A DNA stretch of 64,000 nucleotides from DASXMT01 sp963781305 (lineage in GTDB: Bacteria > Actinomycetota > Acidimicrobiia > Acidimicrobiales > RAAP-2). The notes under the pieces were generated by a model that was not told the DNA's origin, searched no databases, and saw nothing but the letters and a program-made list of their open reading frames with translations. The stretch lies in contig CAWAFL010000013.1 of the NCBI GenBank assembly GCA_963781305.1, positions 124,001-188,000 of the forward strand, in the 5' to 3' direction. The position numbers were made by a program, and so were the translations under genes. Of this stretch, positions 53,280-61,735 are shown piece by piece. Numbering within the stretch: the first letter of the stretch is position 1; every line of letters begins with the position of its first letter.

Positions 53280-55280
53280 GTGCCCGTGACGCTTCCGATC
53301 GAGGACTACGGCATCATCGGCGACCTACACACTGCAGCCCTGGTCGGTCGGGATGGTTCAATCGACTGGCTCTGTCTGCCCCGGTTCGATTCGGCGGCGT
53401 GCTTCTCCACCCTGCTGGGAACTGACGAGCACGGCCGCTGGAAGATCGCTCCCAAGGGTGGGCATCTGGCCACCCATCGCCGCTACCGGGGCGACTCGCT
53501 CGTCCTCGAGTCGGAGTTCGTCACCGCGGAGGGAACGGTCCGGGTGATCGACTGCATGCCCATCCGGCAAGAGCACCCCGAGATCGTCCGCCTGGTCGAA
53601 GGGGTGAAGGGCCGGGTGTCGATGAGGATGGACATGACCATTCGATTCGGATATGGCCAGATCGTTCCCTGGGTCCGTCGCCTCGACGGCACCCTCACCG
53701 CCATTGCCGGTCCCGACGGGCTCTCGTTGTGGACGCCGGTGCACACCCGCGGCGAGGACTTCCACACCCTGGCCGACTTCAGCGTGTCCGAAGGACAGCA
53801 GATCCCATTCACGCTCGGGTGGTTCCCGGCCAGCGAGGAGCCCCCTCGCCCTATCGACGCCCTCTACGCGATCGAGGATACGGAGACCTGGTGGCACGAG
53901 TGGGTGTCCCAGTGCACCTACGAGGGCCGCGACCGGGACGCCGTTGTGCGGTCACTCATCACCCTGAAGGCGCTCACCTACCAGCCGACGGGTGGCATCG
54001 TCGCTGCCGCCACCACGTCGCTCCCCGAAGCACTTGGCGGCTCGCGCAACTGGGACTACCGGTTCTGCTGGCTGCGCGATGCCACGCTCACTCTCGAGTC
54101 GCTGATGCGGGGCGGCTTCTACGAGGAGGCCATGGCCTGGCGGGACTGGCTGTTGCGCGCGGTGGCCGGCGATCCCTCGCAGTTGCAGATCATGTACGGC
54201 GCCGGCGGCGAACGCAGGCTCGACGAGTGGGAGGTCGACTGGTTGCCCGGGTACGAGGGCTCCGCCCCGGTCCGCATCGGCAACGCCGCGTCGGGCCAGT
54301 TCCAGCTGGACGTCTACGGCGAGGTGATGTCGGCCCTGTACGAGGCCACGCAGGCCGGGGACAGCCCCAGCGACCCCGCCTGGGACCTCCAGTGCGCCCT
54401 GATGGACTTCTTGGAGACGGGTTGGCGCAAGCCCGATGACGGCATCTGGGAGGTTCGGGGCCCTCAGCGGCACTTCACCCATTCCAAGGTGATGGCATGG
54501 GTGGCGGTGGACCGGGCCATCAAGATGGTGGAGAACTGCCACTCGGTGGGCCCCGTCGACAAGTGGCGCGCTCTTCGCCAAGAGATCCACACCCAGGTCA
54601 CTACCCAGGGCTTCAACGCCAAGAAGGGCTCCTTTACCCAGTACTACGGGTCCGATGCGCTCGATGCCAGCCTTCTCATGATCCCGTTGGTGGGGTTCCT
54701 TCCCGCCTCGGATCCGCGCGTCAAGGGCACCATCGAGGCCATTGAGCGCGAGCTGATGGATGGCGGCTTCGTGCTGCGCTACCGAGCGGACGCCGCCGGC
54801 GATGTCGACGGGTTGTCCGGCCGCGAAGGTGCGTTTCTGGCTTGTTCGTTCTGGTTTGCCGACTGCCTCTCGATGATCGGGCGGGATCATGACGCCCGAA
54901 CCATGTTCGATCGCCTCCTCGAGCTGCGTAACGATCTCGGTCTGTTGTCCGAGGAGTACGACACCGTGGCCGGACGACTTGTGGGCAACTTCCCCCAGGC
55001 CTTTTCGCACGTCTCGTTGGTCAACACGGCGTCGAAGCTGGCCGGGGAGGCCAAGCCCACGTTGGAGCAGGATGTGCTCACCCGGACGCGCCGGGGCATG
55101 ACCCGTTCCAAGACCGGGTCCGGGCGCCTGCACCGCATGGGCCAGCAATCGCTTCACAAAGCCCGGCGCGGCGCCGCCGGCACGCCGGTGCTCCCCGCCG
55201 ACGCGAACGCCAAGACGGCATCGTCCCCCGGGTCGGTGGGAGCGGCGGGAACGTCGGCAGCAAAGGACGCCGGCAGCTGA
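53280..55280 (+). CDS. GH15 glucoamylase/trehalase-type hydrolase
   Basis: A 666-residue GH15 protein. The N-terminal beta domain begins IEDYGIIGDLHTAALVGRDG and contains LPRFDSAACF. The (alpha/alpha)6 domain has SLPEALGGSRNWDYRFCWLRDA and DWLPGYEGSAPVRIGN, and YRADAAGDVDGLSGREGAFLACSFW carries the late catalytic Glu. Actinobacterial members of this form are trehalases or glucoamylases. It is cytoplasmic (no signal). The start is GTG 53280. The glucose dehydrogenase gene follows after a repeat-bearing 120-base spacer, which suits glucose release and oxidation. Confidence 0.88.
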   Translation: MPVTLPIEDYGIIGDLHTAALVGRDGSIDWLCLPRFDSAACFSTLLGTDEHGRWKIAPKGGHLATHRRYRGDSLVLESEFVTAEGTVRVIDCMPIRQEHPEIVRLVEGVKGRVSMRMDMTIRFGYGQIVPWVRRLDGTLTAIAGPDGLSLWTPVHTRGEDFHTLADFSVSEGQQIPFTLGWFPASEEPPRPIDALYAIEDTETWWHEWVSQCTYEGRDRDAVVRSLITLKALTYQPTGGIVAAATTSLPEALGGSRNWDYRFCWLRDATLTLESLMRGGFYEEAMAWRDWLLRAVAGDPSQLQIMYGAGGERRLDEWEVDWLPGYEGSAPVRIGNAASGQFQLDVYGEVMSALYEATQAGDSPSDPAWDLQCALMDFLETGWRKPDDGIWEVRGPQRHFTHSKVMAWVAVDRAIKMVENCHSVGPVDKWRALRQEIHTQVTTQGFNAKKGSFTQYYGSDALDASLLMIPLVGFLPASDPRVKGTIEAIERELMDGGFVLRYRADAAGDVDGLSGREGAFLACSFWFADCLSMIGRDHDARTMFDRLLELRNDLGLLSEEYDTVAGRLVGNFPQAFSHVSLVNTASKLAGEAKPTLEQDVLTRTRRGMTRSKTGSGRLHRMGQQSLHKARRGAAGTPVLPADANAKTASSPGSVGAAGTSAAKDAGS

Positions 55281-55300
55281 TCGTCCCTCCATCGTCTTTG

Positions 55301-55384
55301 GCCTGACTGTCGCTCGCCTGACTCACCGCCCGCCTGACTTACCGCTCGCTCGCTACCGCCCGCCTGACTACCACCCGCCTGAAC
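55301..55384 (+). repeat. Five-copy imperfect repeat of GCCTGACT
   Basis: GCCTGACT begins at 55301, 55316, 55332 and 55362, and GCCTGAAC at 55377; spacers are CGCTC/CCGCCC-rich with a 15-30 base period. The block fills the gap between the GH15 and glucose-dehydrogenase genes. Confidence 0.7.
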
Positions 55385-55399
55385 AGAGGAGCATGCACG

Positions 55400-56452
55400 A
55401 TGAAGGCACTCACGGTCGTACCGCTGACCACGGACTCAGCTCGCCTCGACGACGTAGACGAGCCGCCCGAGTCTGATGGGCCGGTGCTGGTCCAGACCTT
55501 GGCCGTGGGCATCTGCGGCACGGACATCGAGATCCTCACCGGCGCCTACGGCTGGGCACCCCCCGGGCGGGACCGGCTCATACTCGGTCACGAGTCCATC
55601 GGGAAGGTGCTCGAGGCCCCTGATGGGTGTGGCGTGGAAAAGGACGATCTGGTGGTGGGCATCGTGCGCCGGCCGGACCCGGTTCCCTGCGCCAACTGCG
55701 CGGTGGACGAATGGGACTTCTGCCGGAACGGCCAGTACACCGAGCGCGGCATCAAGGAGCATGACGGCTACCTGTCGGAGCGCTACCGCATCCAGCCCAA
55801 GTTCGTCGTCAAGGTCGATCCCAAGCTCGGATTGCTCGGCGTCCTGTTGGAACCGACCAGCGTGGTGGCCAAGGCCTGGGAGGAAGTCGACCGTATTGGT
55901 GGACGTGCCCACTGGGACCCCAAGACCGCGGTGATCACCGGGGCCGGTCCCATTGGGCTACTGGCCGCGCTGCTGGGTGTCCAGCGGGGGATCGACGTGC
56001 ACGTAATCGATCGGATGACCTCCGGGCTGAAGCCCGACCTGGTGGCGGCCGTCGGAGCCACGTACCACACCGGGTCGATCGCAGACGTCGTGGAAGGCGG
56101 CCCTGACGTAGTCATGGAGTGCACCGGGGTGGACAGCCTGGTGCTCGACGCCATGGAGCACGTTGGCATCGGCGGCGTCGTCTGCCTGACCGGCGTGTCA
56201 TCGGGGGGTCATACCATCAGCATCGACGGTGGCACGCTCAACCGGAACATGGTGCTCGAGAACGAGGCCATTGTGGGTTCGGTCAATGCCAACCGCCGCC
56301 ACTACGAGGCTGCGGCTGACGCGTTGGCCAAAGCGGACGACGCGTGGCTGGCGAGGCTGGTGAGTAGGCGGGTGCCCCTCGACTCCTGGCCGGACGCGCT
56401 GGATCGGAAACCCGACGACGTCAAGGTGGTGATCGAGGTCACTCCCTCGTGA
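55400..56452 (+). CDS. Glucose 1-dehydrogenase-like zinc MDR
   Basis: A 350-residue medium-chain dehydrogenase. The catalytic zinc region has VGICGTDIEIL and RLILGHESIGKVLE (Cys and His-Glu). The structural zinc lobe is PCANCAVDEWDFC. The NADP fold has VITGAGPIGLLAALLG. The GICGTDxE and GAYG segments match the archaeal/bacterial glucose dehydrogenase family, which oxidises beta-glucose to gluconolactone. AGAGGAG precedes the ATG. The MBL-fold gene starts inside its stop (GTGA), so the pair is co-translated. Confidence 0.88.
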   Translation: MKALTVVPLTTDSARLDDVDEPPESDGPVLVQTLAVGICGTDIEILTGAYGWAPPGRDRLILGHESIGKVLEAPDGCGVEKDDLVVGIVRRPDPVPCANCAVDEWDFCRNGQYTERGIKEHDGYLSERYRIQPKFVVKVDPKLGLLGVLLEPTSVVAKAWEEVDRIGGRAHWDPKTAVITGAGPIGLLAALLGVQRGIDVHVIDRMTSGLKPDLVAAVGATYHTGSIADVVEGGPDVVMECTGVDSLVLDAMEHVGIGGVVCLTGVSSGGHTISIDGGTLNRNMVLENEAIVGSVNANRRHYEAAADALAKADDAWLARLVSRRVPLDSWPDALDRKPDDVKVVIEVTPS

Positions 56453-57450
56453 GCGGCACCCATCCCCACCCGCACTCCCATGACCCCGCCGCCGATACCG
56501 CTCCGGTCGGCGATGGCGACGGCGACGGCCAGGTCGGGACCCGTATCGCGCCAGGGGTCATCGAGCTCGACACCTTGCTGGGCGGCTGGGAGCGGGTGAC
56601 CGCCGGCTACCTCATCGAGGGTTCCGCACCCGTCCTGGTGGAGACGGGCAGCCAGAGCTCGGTGCCCGTGCTGCTGGCCCAGTTGGAACAGCTCGGACTC
56701 GGAGCCGAGGACCTGGCCGGGGTGGTGGTCACCCACATCCACCTGGACCACGCCGGTGGGGTGGGCGACGTGGCCCGCGCCTTCCCCAAGGCCACGGTGT
56801 ACGTCCACGAAAAGGGTGCTCGCCATCTGGTCGACCCGACCAAGCTGGTGGACTCGGCCTCCCGCGTCTATGGGCCACTCCTCGATTCCCTCTACGGGCG
56901 GCTCGATCCCACCCCTCAGGAACGGATCCATGTGCTCGAGGACGGCGAGGCCATCCCGGTGGGGTCGGACCGCTCGTTGATCGCGGTCGACTCACCCGGG
57001 CATGCCAAACATCATGTCGCCCTCCACGACTCGGCCAGCGGCATCCTGTTCGCCGGCGACGCAGTGGGCGTCCGCCTCCCCGACGTCGGCGTGCTGCGCC
57101 CGGCTACGCCACCGCCGGACTTCGACCTCGATCTGGCCCTGCACTCCCTGGACCGTTTCGCCGAGCGGCAGCCGTCGGGGATCGCGTTGGCCCACTATGG
57201 GCTGCTGGGCGAGCCGCAGGAGCTCCTGGAGGAGGCCAACGGTACCCTCCGCCGTTGGGCCGAGGTGGCCGAGGGCGCGTTCGGCCGGGACGAGGACATC
57301 GCCGACGCCCTGTCCGCCGCCTTCGACCCGGCGATGATCGACGTGGCGCCCGAGCACCGCGAGAAGCACGAGGTGCTGAGCGGCGTGCATTCCAACGCCG
57401 CCGGTTTCTATCGCTGGCTCACCACCCGTCAGGCTCCGTCGGGCCAATAG
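56449..57450 (+). CDS. MBL-fold metallo-hydrolase
   Basis: A 333-residue metallo-beta-lactamase-fold protein. The core motif is VVTHIHLDHAGGVG (HxHxDH). The distal ligands lie in DSPGHAKHHVAL and LFAGDAVGVR. The N-terminus (SGTHPHPHSHDPAADTA) is His/Asp rich and may chelate metal. It is coupled by overlap to the glucose dehydrogenase, so it may be a gluconolactonase-like or thioesterase-type hydrolase of that pathway, which is inference. Confidence 0.85.
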   Translation: MSGTHPHPHSHDPAADTAPVGDGDGDGQVGTRIAPGVIELDTLLGGWERVTAGYLIEGSAPVLVETGSQSSVPVLLAQLEQLGLGAEDLAGVVVTHIHLDHAGGVGDVARAFPKATVYVHEKGARHLVDPTKLVDSASRVYGPLLDSLYGRLDPTPQERIHVLEDGEAIPVGSDRSLIAVDSPGHAKHHVALHDSASGILFAGDAVGVRLPDVGVLRPATPPPDFDLDLALHSLDRFAERQPSGIALAHYGLLGEPQELLEEANGTLRRWAEVAEGAFGRDEDIADALSAAFDPAMIDVAPEHREKHEVLSGVHSNAAGFYRWLTTRQAPSGQ

Positions 57451-57483
57451 AGCCGAAGGGTTAGCAACTCAGCGCGGCGTGCC

Positions 57484-57897
57484 CTATTGGCTCGCCGTCC
57501 CGGCCGGTGTGTTGATGATCTCTGCCTTCAGCCGGTTGTACTCCTCTTCGGTGATGGCGCCCTTCTCCTTGAGCTCGGCCAGCTTGACCAACTGATCAGC
57601 GGGTCCGTCCGTTCCCGCCGCCTGCTGGACGTAGTGCTGGAAGGCTTGCTGCTGCTCTTTGGCCGCATCGATGGAGTGGGCGCGCATCTTGTCGCCACGG
57701 GCGATGAAGTACACGAGGATGCCGATGAGCGGAATGACCAACACGAACAGGATCCACAGCGCCTTGACCCAACCCTTCATGTCATGGCTCCGGAATATGT
57801 CGATGAACACGGAGATCATCAACCAGATCTCGATGAAGAACAGAAAGAACCACAGGAACCCATAGACCAGCTGTCCATCCCCGAACTCCGCGAACAT
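57484..57897 (-). CDS. Small membrane protein with PLDc_N-like TM pair and SHOCT domain
   Basis: A 137-residue protein. Two TM helices (LVYGFLWFFLFFIEIWLMIS and ALWILFVLVIPLIGILVYFI) flank a short cytoplasmic loop FRSHDMKGWVKA, as in PLDc_N. A coiled-coil-like helix and a C-terminal SHOCT motif (LAELKEKGAITEEEYNRLKA) follow. SHOCT motifs bind other proteins; the gene is otherwise of unknown function. Confidence 0.85.
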   Translation of the reverse strand: MFAEFGDGQLVYGFLWFFLFFIEIWLMISVFIDIFRSHDMKGWVKALWILFVLVIPLIGILVYFIARGDKMRAHSIDAAKEQQQAFQHYVQQAAGTDGPADQLVKLAELKEKGAITEEEYNRLKAEIINTPAGTASQ

Positions 57898-58013
57898 CGT
57901 GACTCCCGTTCCTCGTCGATAAATCCGGCCCTACTCTACGGTCTCTTTTGCACCCCCAGGTGTATTGCGCGTGCGGTCGCGGGTATAGGCCCCTTCAACG
58001 AAAGGGGGTCGGG

Positions 58014-59555
58014 GTGAGAAACGGGCACGGGAGCGCAGTACAGACGGGAACGGTTACATCGCAGATTCCAAGCCGGCTCGATCGATTGCCGTGGAGCCGG
58101 TGGCACTGGATGATCATCATCGGCCTGGGGACGGTGTGGATCCTCGACGGGCTGGAAGTGACGGTGATCTCGTCGATCACCGGTCGCGTGTCGGCTCCGG
58201 GGAGCGGTGTGACCATCACCTCGGCGCAGATCTCGGGAATCGGTGCGGCCATGTACGTCCTCGGTGCGTGCATCGGGGCCCTGTTCTTCGGCCAGCTGAC
58301 CGATCGGTTCGGGCGCAAGCGGTTGTTCATGATCACGTTGGCCGTCTATCTGTCCGGCGCCCTGCTCACTGCGTTCTCCTTCTCTGCGTGGTGGTTCCTC
58401 CTCTTCCGTTTCATCACCGGGGCCGGGATCGGCGGAGAGTACAGCGCCATCAACTCGGCCATCGACGAGCTCATCCCCAAAGAGCATCGGGGCCGGGTCG
58501 ACATCGCCATCAACGGGAGCTACTGGCTGGGGGCCATCGGCGGCGCACTGCTCTCCGTGCTGGTGCTCAACGAGTCGATCTTCCCGGTGTGGCTGGGCTG
58601 GCGGCTGGCCTTCGCTCTCGGGGGCGTGCTGGGCCTGATCATTCTCCTGGTTCGCCGCAACGTGCCCGAGAGCCCTCGCTGGCTGCTCATCCATGGCCGT
58701 GAGGACGAAGCCGAGAGCATCGTCGACGACATCGAGCAACGCGTCTCTGCCGAGCGCGGAAAACTGGACGACGTCCCCGGGGACAAGGCCATCACCATCC
58801 GCCAGCGCCATGCCATCCCGCTGACCGAGATGTTCCGGACGCTGGTGAAGCTGTATCCGAAGCGTTCGATCCTGGGCTTCTGGCTGTTCGTGGGCCAGGC
58901 CTTCCTCTACAACTCGATCCTGTTCGGCTATACGACCGTGTTGGCCACCTTCTTCGGCGTCTCCACCGGCGATGCGCCGTACTACCTGGTTGCCTTCGCG
59001 GCCGGGAACTTGGTCGGCCCCCTGGTACTCGGTCCGCTGTTCGACTCGATCGGGCGCAAGCAGATGATCTCCACGACGTACCTGCTGTCGGGGGTCCTGT
59101 TGCTGATCACCGGGCTGCTCTTCCAGCATCACGTGCTCACGGCCACCACGCTCACCATCGCTTGGATGGTTGTCTTCTTCTTCGCCTCGGCCGGAGCCAG
59201 TGCGGCGTACCTGACCGTCAGCGAGATCTTCCCCATGGAGACGCGCGCCATCTCGATCTCCGTGTTTTATGCCGTGGGCACCGGCGCAGGAGGCATCATC
59301 GGTCCGCTCCTGTTCGCCAAGATGGTGGCCACCAAGAACGCCACCGACGTGTTCTGGGCGTTGGCCCTCGGCGCCGGGCTCATGATCATCGGCGGGATCG
59401 TCGAATTGCTCCTCGGCGTCCGGGCCGAGCGCAAGGGCTTGGAGGAGATCGCCCTGCCCCTCACCGCGGCCGACGCCGAGGCGGAGACCGAGTCGGAATC
59501 GGTGGGCAAGTCGTCCGGAGGGGCAGGGACCGCCGGCGCGTTGGCCGGCACCTGA
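58014..59555 (+). CDS. MFS transporter (sugar/metabolite:H+ symporter family)
   Basis: A 513-residue, 12-TM major facilitator. The inter-helix 2-3 motif reads GQLTDRFGRKRLF and its repeat in the second half reads GPLFDSIGRKQM; GAGIGGEYSAINSAIDELIP is the TM4-5 sugar-porter-like signature and PESPRWLL closes TM6. AAAGGGGG precedes GTG 58014. The C-terminus is an Ala/Gly tail. Neighbouring glucose genes suggest a sugar or sugar acid as substrate, but that is context only. Confidence 0.88.
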   Translation: MRNGHGSAVQTGTVTSQIPSRLDRLPWSRWHWMIIIGLGTVWILDGLEVTVISSITGRVSAPGSGVTITSAQISGIGAAMYVLGACIGALFFGQLTDRFGRKRLFMITLAVYLSGALLTAFSFSAWWFLLFRFITGAGIGGEYSAINSAIDELIPKEHRGRVDIAINGSYWLGAIGGALLSVLVLNESIFPVWLGWRLAFALGGVLGLIILLVRRNVPESPRWLLIHGREDEAESIVDDIEQRVSAERGKLDDVPGDKAITIRQRHAIPLTEMFRTLVKLYPKRSILGFWLFVGQAFLYNSILFGYTTVLATFFGVSTGDAPYYLVAFAAGNLVGPLVLGPLFDSIGRKQMISTTYLLSGVLLLITGLLFQHHVLTATTLTIAWMVVFFFASAGASAAYLTVSEIFPMETRAISISVFYAVGTGAGGIIGPLLFAKMVATKNATDVFWALALGAGLMIIGGIVELLLGVRAERKGLEEIALPLTAADAEAETESESVGKSSGGAGTAGALAGT

Positions 59556-59685
59556 GCGCTGTCGGTTGGATTGAAGCGGCGCCACTGGGACACTGCTGCT
59601 GCGCCACCGGGACACTGCCCTGCGGCAATTCACGAAGAAATCGAGTAGACCCCTCGATCCAACCGAGCACGGCCCACCCGTGGGC

Positions 59686-60465
59686 TCAGCCTCCTTGTTT
59701 GGCCGCGACAACCAGGTTGTGGCTCGGGGGTAAGGCGATTGCTCGTGTACCTGTCGTCCAGGCTTTGACGAGGCGGGCGTTCTCCTGGACGTTGTTTGGA
59801 TCTACGGCCTTGGCCACAGGCGATACGTTGATCACCAAACCCCCTCCGGTGGCAGGGTCGGGTGCCACCGCAATGGTGCCGGTTGTCCCTCCCCACATGT
59901 CCCAGTGCGCCCAATCACAAAAACCCTGGTACGCCCAGATCGGGTACGGGATGTTGTGAATACCGACGGCTTGATGTCCATTGGCATCCTTCGCGTCCTT
60001 CTCTTCCAGCCCGACATGGTGTGGCGCGCACATCTTGACGTTGGCATTGAAGGTCGAATCGACGAAGTCCATGACGCTGGCCGAGTCAGTGATCGGTTTG
60101 TCGTAGGTGGCGAGGTCCAGCTTCTGCATCAACGCATTCAGGGCGGCGACTCGCCGGGCGATCATCTCCGGATCTGCCCCCCATCCCTCGCTCCATTCGA
60201 TGGGAAAGAGATTGAGGGCAACCAAGACGGGTTGCTCATCGACCAGAACGTAGATTCCGCCCCCGTGGTGATCCTGCAGCTTGCCGGCCGAAGGCTCGAC
60301 TTCACCAGGATGGGTCAAGTCGGACTGCCCGCCACAGAGGACGCAACCACCTTCGGCCGTATTCATCAGCCACTTGCGAGACTTGACGTATTCGGGCGAG
60401 TCGGTGCGCTCTGGATGGTCGGCGGTTCTTAGCTTCGCCGGTTCTCCAACCGTTTCTTGAGGCAC
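59686..60465 (-). CDS. Hypothetical Cys/His-rich (HNH-like) protein
   Basis: A 259-residue protein not recognised. EGGCVLCGGQSDLTHPGEVE near residue 38 and KMCAPHHVGLEE near residue 145 give a C-x2-C ... C-x2-HH arrangement as in treble-clef/HNH zinc sites, with DHHGGGIYVLVD between them. NIPYPIWAYQGFCDWAHWDM is aromatic-rich. A ribosome site AGGAGG precedes GTG 60465. It could be a nuclease-fold remnant or a metal-binding enzyme. Neighbours (MFS gene, tRNA genes) give no hint. Confidence 0.6.
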   Translation of the reverse strand: MPQETVGEPAKLRTADHPERTDSPEYVKSRKWLMNTAEGGCVLCGGQSDLTHPGEVEPSAGKLQDHHGGGIYVLVDEQPVLVALNLFPIEWSEGWGADPEMIARRVAALNALMQKLDLATYDKPITDSASVMDFVDSTFNANVKMCAPHHVGLEEKDAKDANGHQAVGIHNIPYPIWAYQGFCDWAHWDMWGGTTGTIAVAPDPATGGGLVINVSPVAKAVDPNNVQENARLVKAWTTGTRAIALPPSHNLVVAAKQGG

Positions 60466-60674
60466 AGGACGTCCTCCTCTTGGTCCGCCGAACAGTGCTA
60501 CATCTTGGAAGACACGTGCCCTCCATCTGGAGTGTGAATTGATCGCCCGTTCCTGTCAACCGGCGGCGATTGACGACGATCTCCCGTCGGATCGGTGAGC
60601 TCGTCATCGATCCCAGTCAGGCTTATCGGCCGACGACCGGCGGACTTGGGCCCCCAAGGGCCCCTCCAGATGCA

Positions 60675-60706
60675 GAAACATCCCGAATTGAGGGTTGGGA
60701 TGTTTC
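60675..60706 (-). terminator. 10-bp hairpin downstream of the tRNA-Ser/tadA transcript
   Basis: GAAACATCCC (60675-60684) and GGGATGTTTC (60697-60706) are exact complements around a 12-base loop. It lies about 58 bases past the 3' end of tRNA-Ser(CGA) in the direction of its transcription. No T-run follows, so termination strength is uncertain. A further CTTGGG/CCCAAG inverted repeat sits at 60645-60658. The rest of 60466-60763 shows nothing recognisable. Confidence 0.45.
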
Positions 60707-60763
60707 CTATGCCTTGAGACATCGCAGCTACTCGCGGCCACCCAGAGGGGTCAGCCGCAATTT

Positions 60764-60851
60764 TGGCGGAGGGAGTGGGATTCGAACCCACGGTGCCTTG
60801 CGACACAACGGTTTTCGAGACCGTCCGATTCGGCCACTCTCGCATCCCTCC
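60764..60851 (-). tRNA. tRNA-Ser (anticodon CGA)
   Basis: An 88-base minus-strand tRNA with a long variable arm. The acceptor GGAGGGA pairs with TCCCTCC; the anticodon loop is CTCGAAA in an ACGGT/ACCGT stem; the T arm is GTGGG TTCGAAT CCCAC. The discriminator G and CCA (60764-60766) are encoded. The anticodon CGA reads UCG serine codons. Confidence 0.95.
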
Positions 60852-60862
60852 GAGACGAGAGG

Positions 60863-61381
60863 CTAGCCGCCCCGGCGAGCGCTGAAGAACTGGGTGAGCA
60901 GTGCCGATGCCTCGTCGGCCCGCACCCCGGCCGTGATGGCCACCTCGTGGTTGAGGCGGGGATCGGCGCACAGGTTGTAGAGGGATCCACAGGCGCCGGC
61001 CTTGAGGTCGGCGGCACCGAACACCAGCCGGCCCACCCGGGCCGCGACCAGTGCCCCGGCGCACATGGCGCACGGTTCCAGGGTGACGACCAGGGTCACC
61101 GCATCCAGCCGCCGGGTGCCCAGGGCGGCGGCGGCATCGGCCACGATTAGCAGCTCGGCATGAGCGGTGGGGTCGCCCCGCAGCTCGCGCTCGTTGTGCC
61201 TCGAGACCACGATCTCGCCGTCGACCAGGGCCACGGCACCCACCGGGACGTCACCGTGGGCCAGGGCCTGCTCGGCCTCGGCCAGCGCGGCCCCCATGGC
61301 GGCGTCGTCGGCCTCCGGGCTCCCGGGCGCGGGCCGTCCCCCCGCTCCGGCCACTGCTCCGATTGGCGCGTCGATGCCCAT
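60863..61381 (-). CDS. tadA: tRNA-specific adenosine deaminase
   Basis: A 172-residue (from ATG 61381) or 144-residue (from ATG 61297) deaminase that makes inosine 34 in tRNA-Arg(ACG). The zinc motifs are TAHAELLIV (HAE) and TLEPCAMCAGALV (PCxxC). The C-terminus SLYNLCADPRLNHEVAITAG matches TadA. The gene lies between two tRNA-Ser genes on the same strand, 11 bases from one and one base from the other. If translation starts at 61381, cleavage behind the CCA of tRNA-Ser(GGA) would leave a leaderless mRNA. Neither start has a convincing ribosome site at normal spacing. Confidence 0.92.
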   Translation of the reverse strand: MGIDAPIGAVAGAGGRPAPGSPEADDAAMGAALAEAEQALAHGDVPVGAVALVDGEIVVSRHNERELRGDPTAHAELLIVADAAAALGTRRLDAVTLVVTLEPCAMCAGALVAARVGRLVFGAADLKAGACGSLYNLCADPRLNHEVAITAGVRADEASALLTQFFSARRGG

Positions 61382-61382
61382 G

Positions 61383-61470
61383 TGGCGGAGGAGATGGGAT
61401 TTGAACCCATGGTGAGTTTCCCCACACACGATTTCCAATCGTGCCGATTCGGCCGCTCTCGCACTCCTCC
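61383..61470 (-). tRNA. tRNA-Ser (anticodon GGA)
   Basis: An 88-base minus-strand tRNA with a long variable arm. The acceptor GGAGGAG pairs with CTCCTCC; the loop TTGGAAA in a CACGA/TCGTG stem gives anticodon GGA (UCC/UCU codons). The T arm is ATGGG TTCAAAT CCCAT. The CCA is encoded at 61383-61385. Confidence 0.95.
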
Positions 61471-61581
61471 GAGCCGGTAGCGCCCCGGAGGGCGCGTGCA
61501 GCCCCGACAGGCTAGTCGCCGTCCCGGAGCCCGAGCTCCGTCGAGGGCCACTATCCTGTCCCTCGCCCCGGCGTTTCGTGC

Positions 61582-61676
61582 GGTGGCTGGGTCCTGCGCA
61601 ACGGACTCCTGTGAATCGAGTCAGGGTCGGAAGGCAGCAGCTCTCAGCAGGTCGGTTTGTGTGCCGCAGCCAACCT
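61582..61676 (+). ncRNA. ffs: Bacterial small SRP RNA (4.5S)
   Basis: The invariant tetraloop region GTCAGGGTCGGAAGGCAGCAG (61620-61640) carries the GGAA loop and symmetric bulges bound by Ffh. The arms GGTGGCTG near 61582 and CAGCCAACC near 61668 pair to close the hairpin. A location just upstream of dnaX and near tRNA-Ser/tadA is the usual one in Actinobacteria. Ends are approximate. Confidence 0.85.
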
Positions 61677-61735
61677 GGCCATCGCACCGAACGCCGGGGC
61701 CGATCGCGCCCGGTGGCTTGTAGGCTCATTAAACA

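Noticed and set aside
57936..59711. A 591-codon minus-strand open frame opposite the MFS transporter
   Set aside because: Full overlap with a 12-TM protein and a Gln/Asp/His-rich composition typical of antisense frames.
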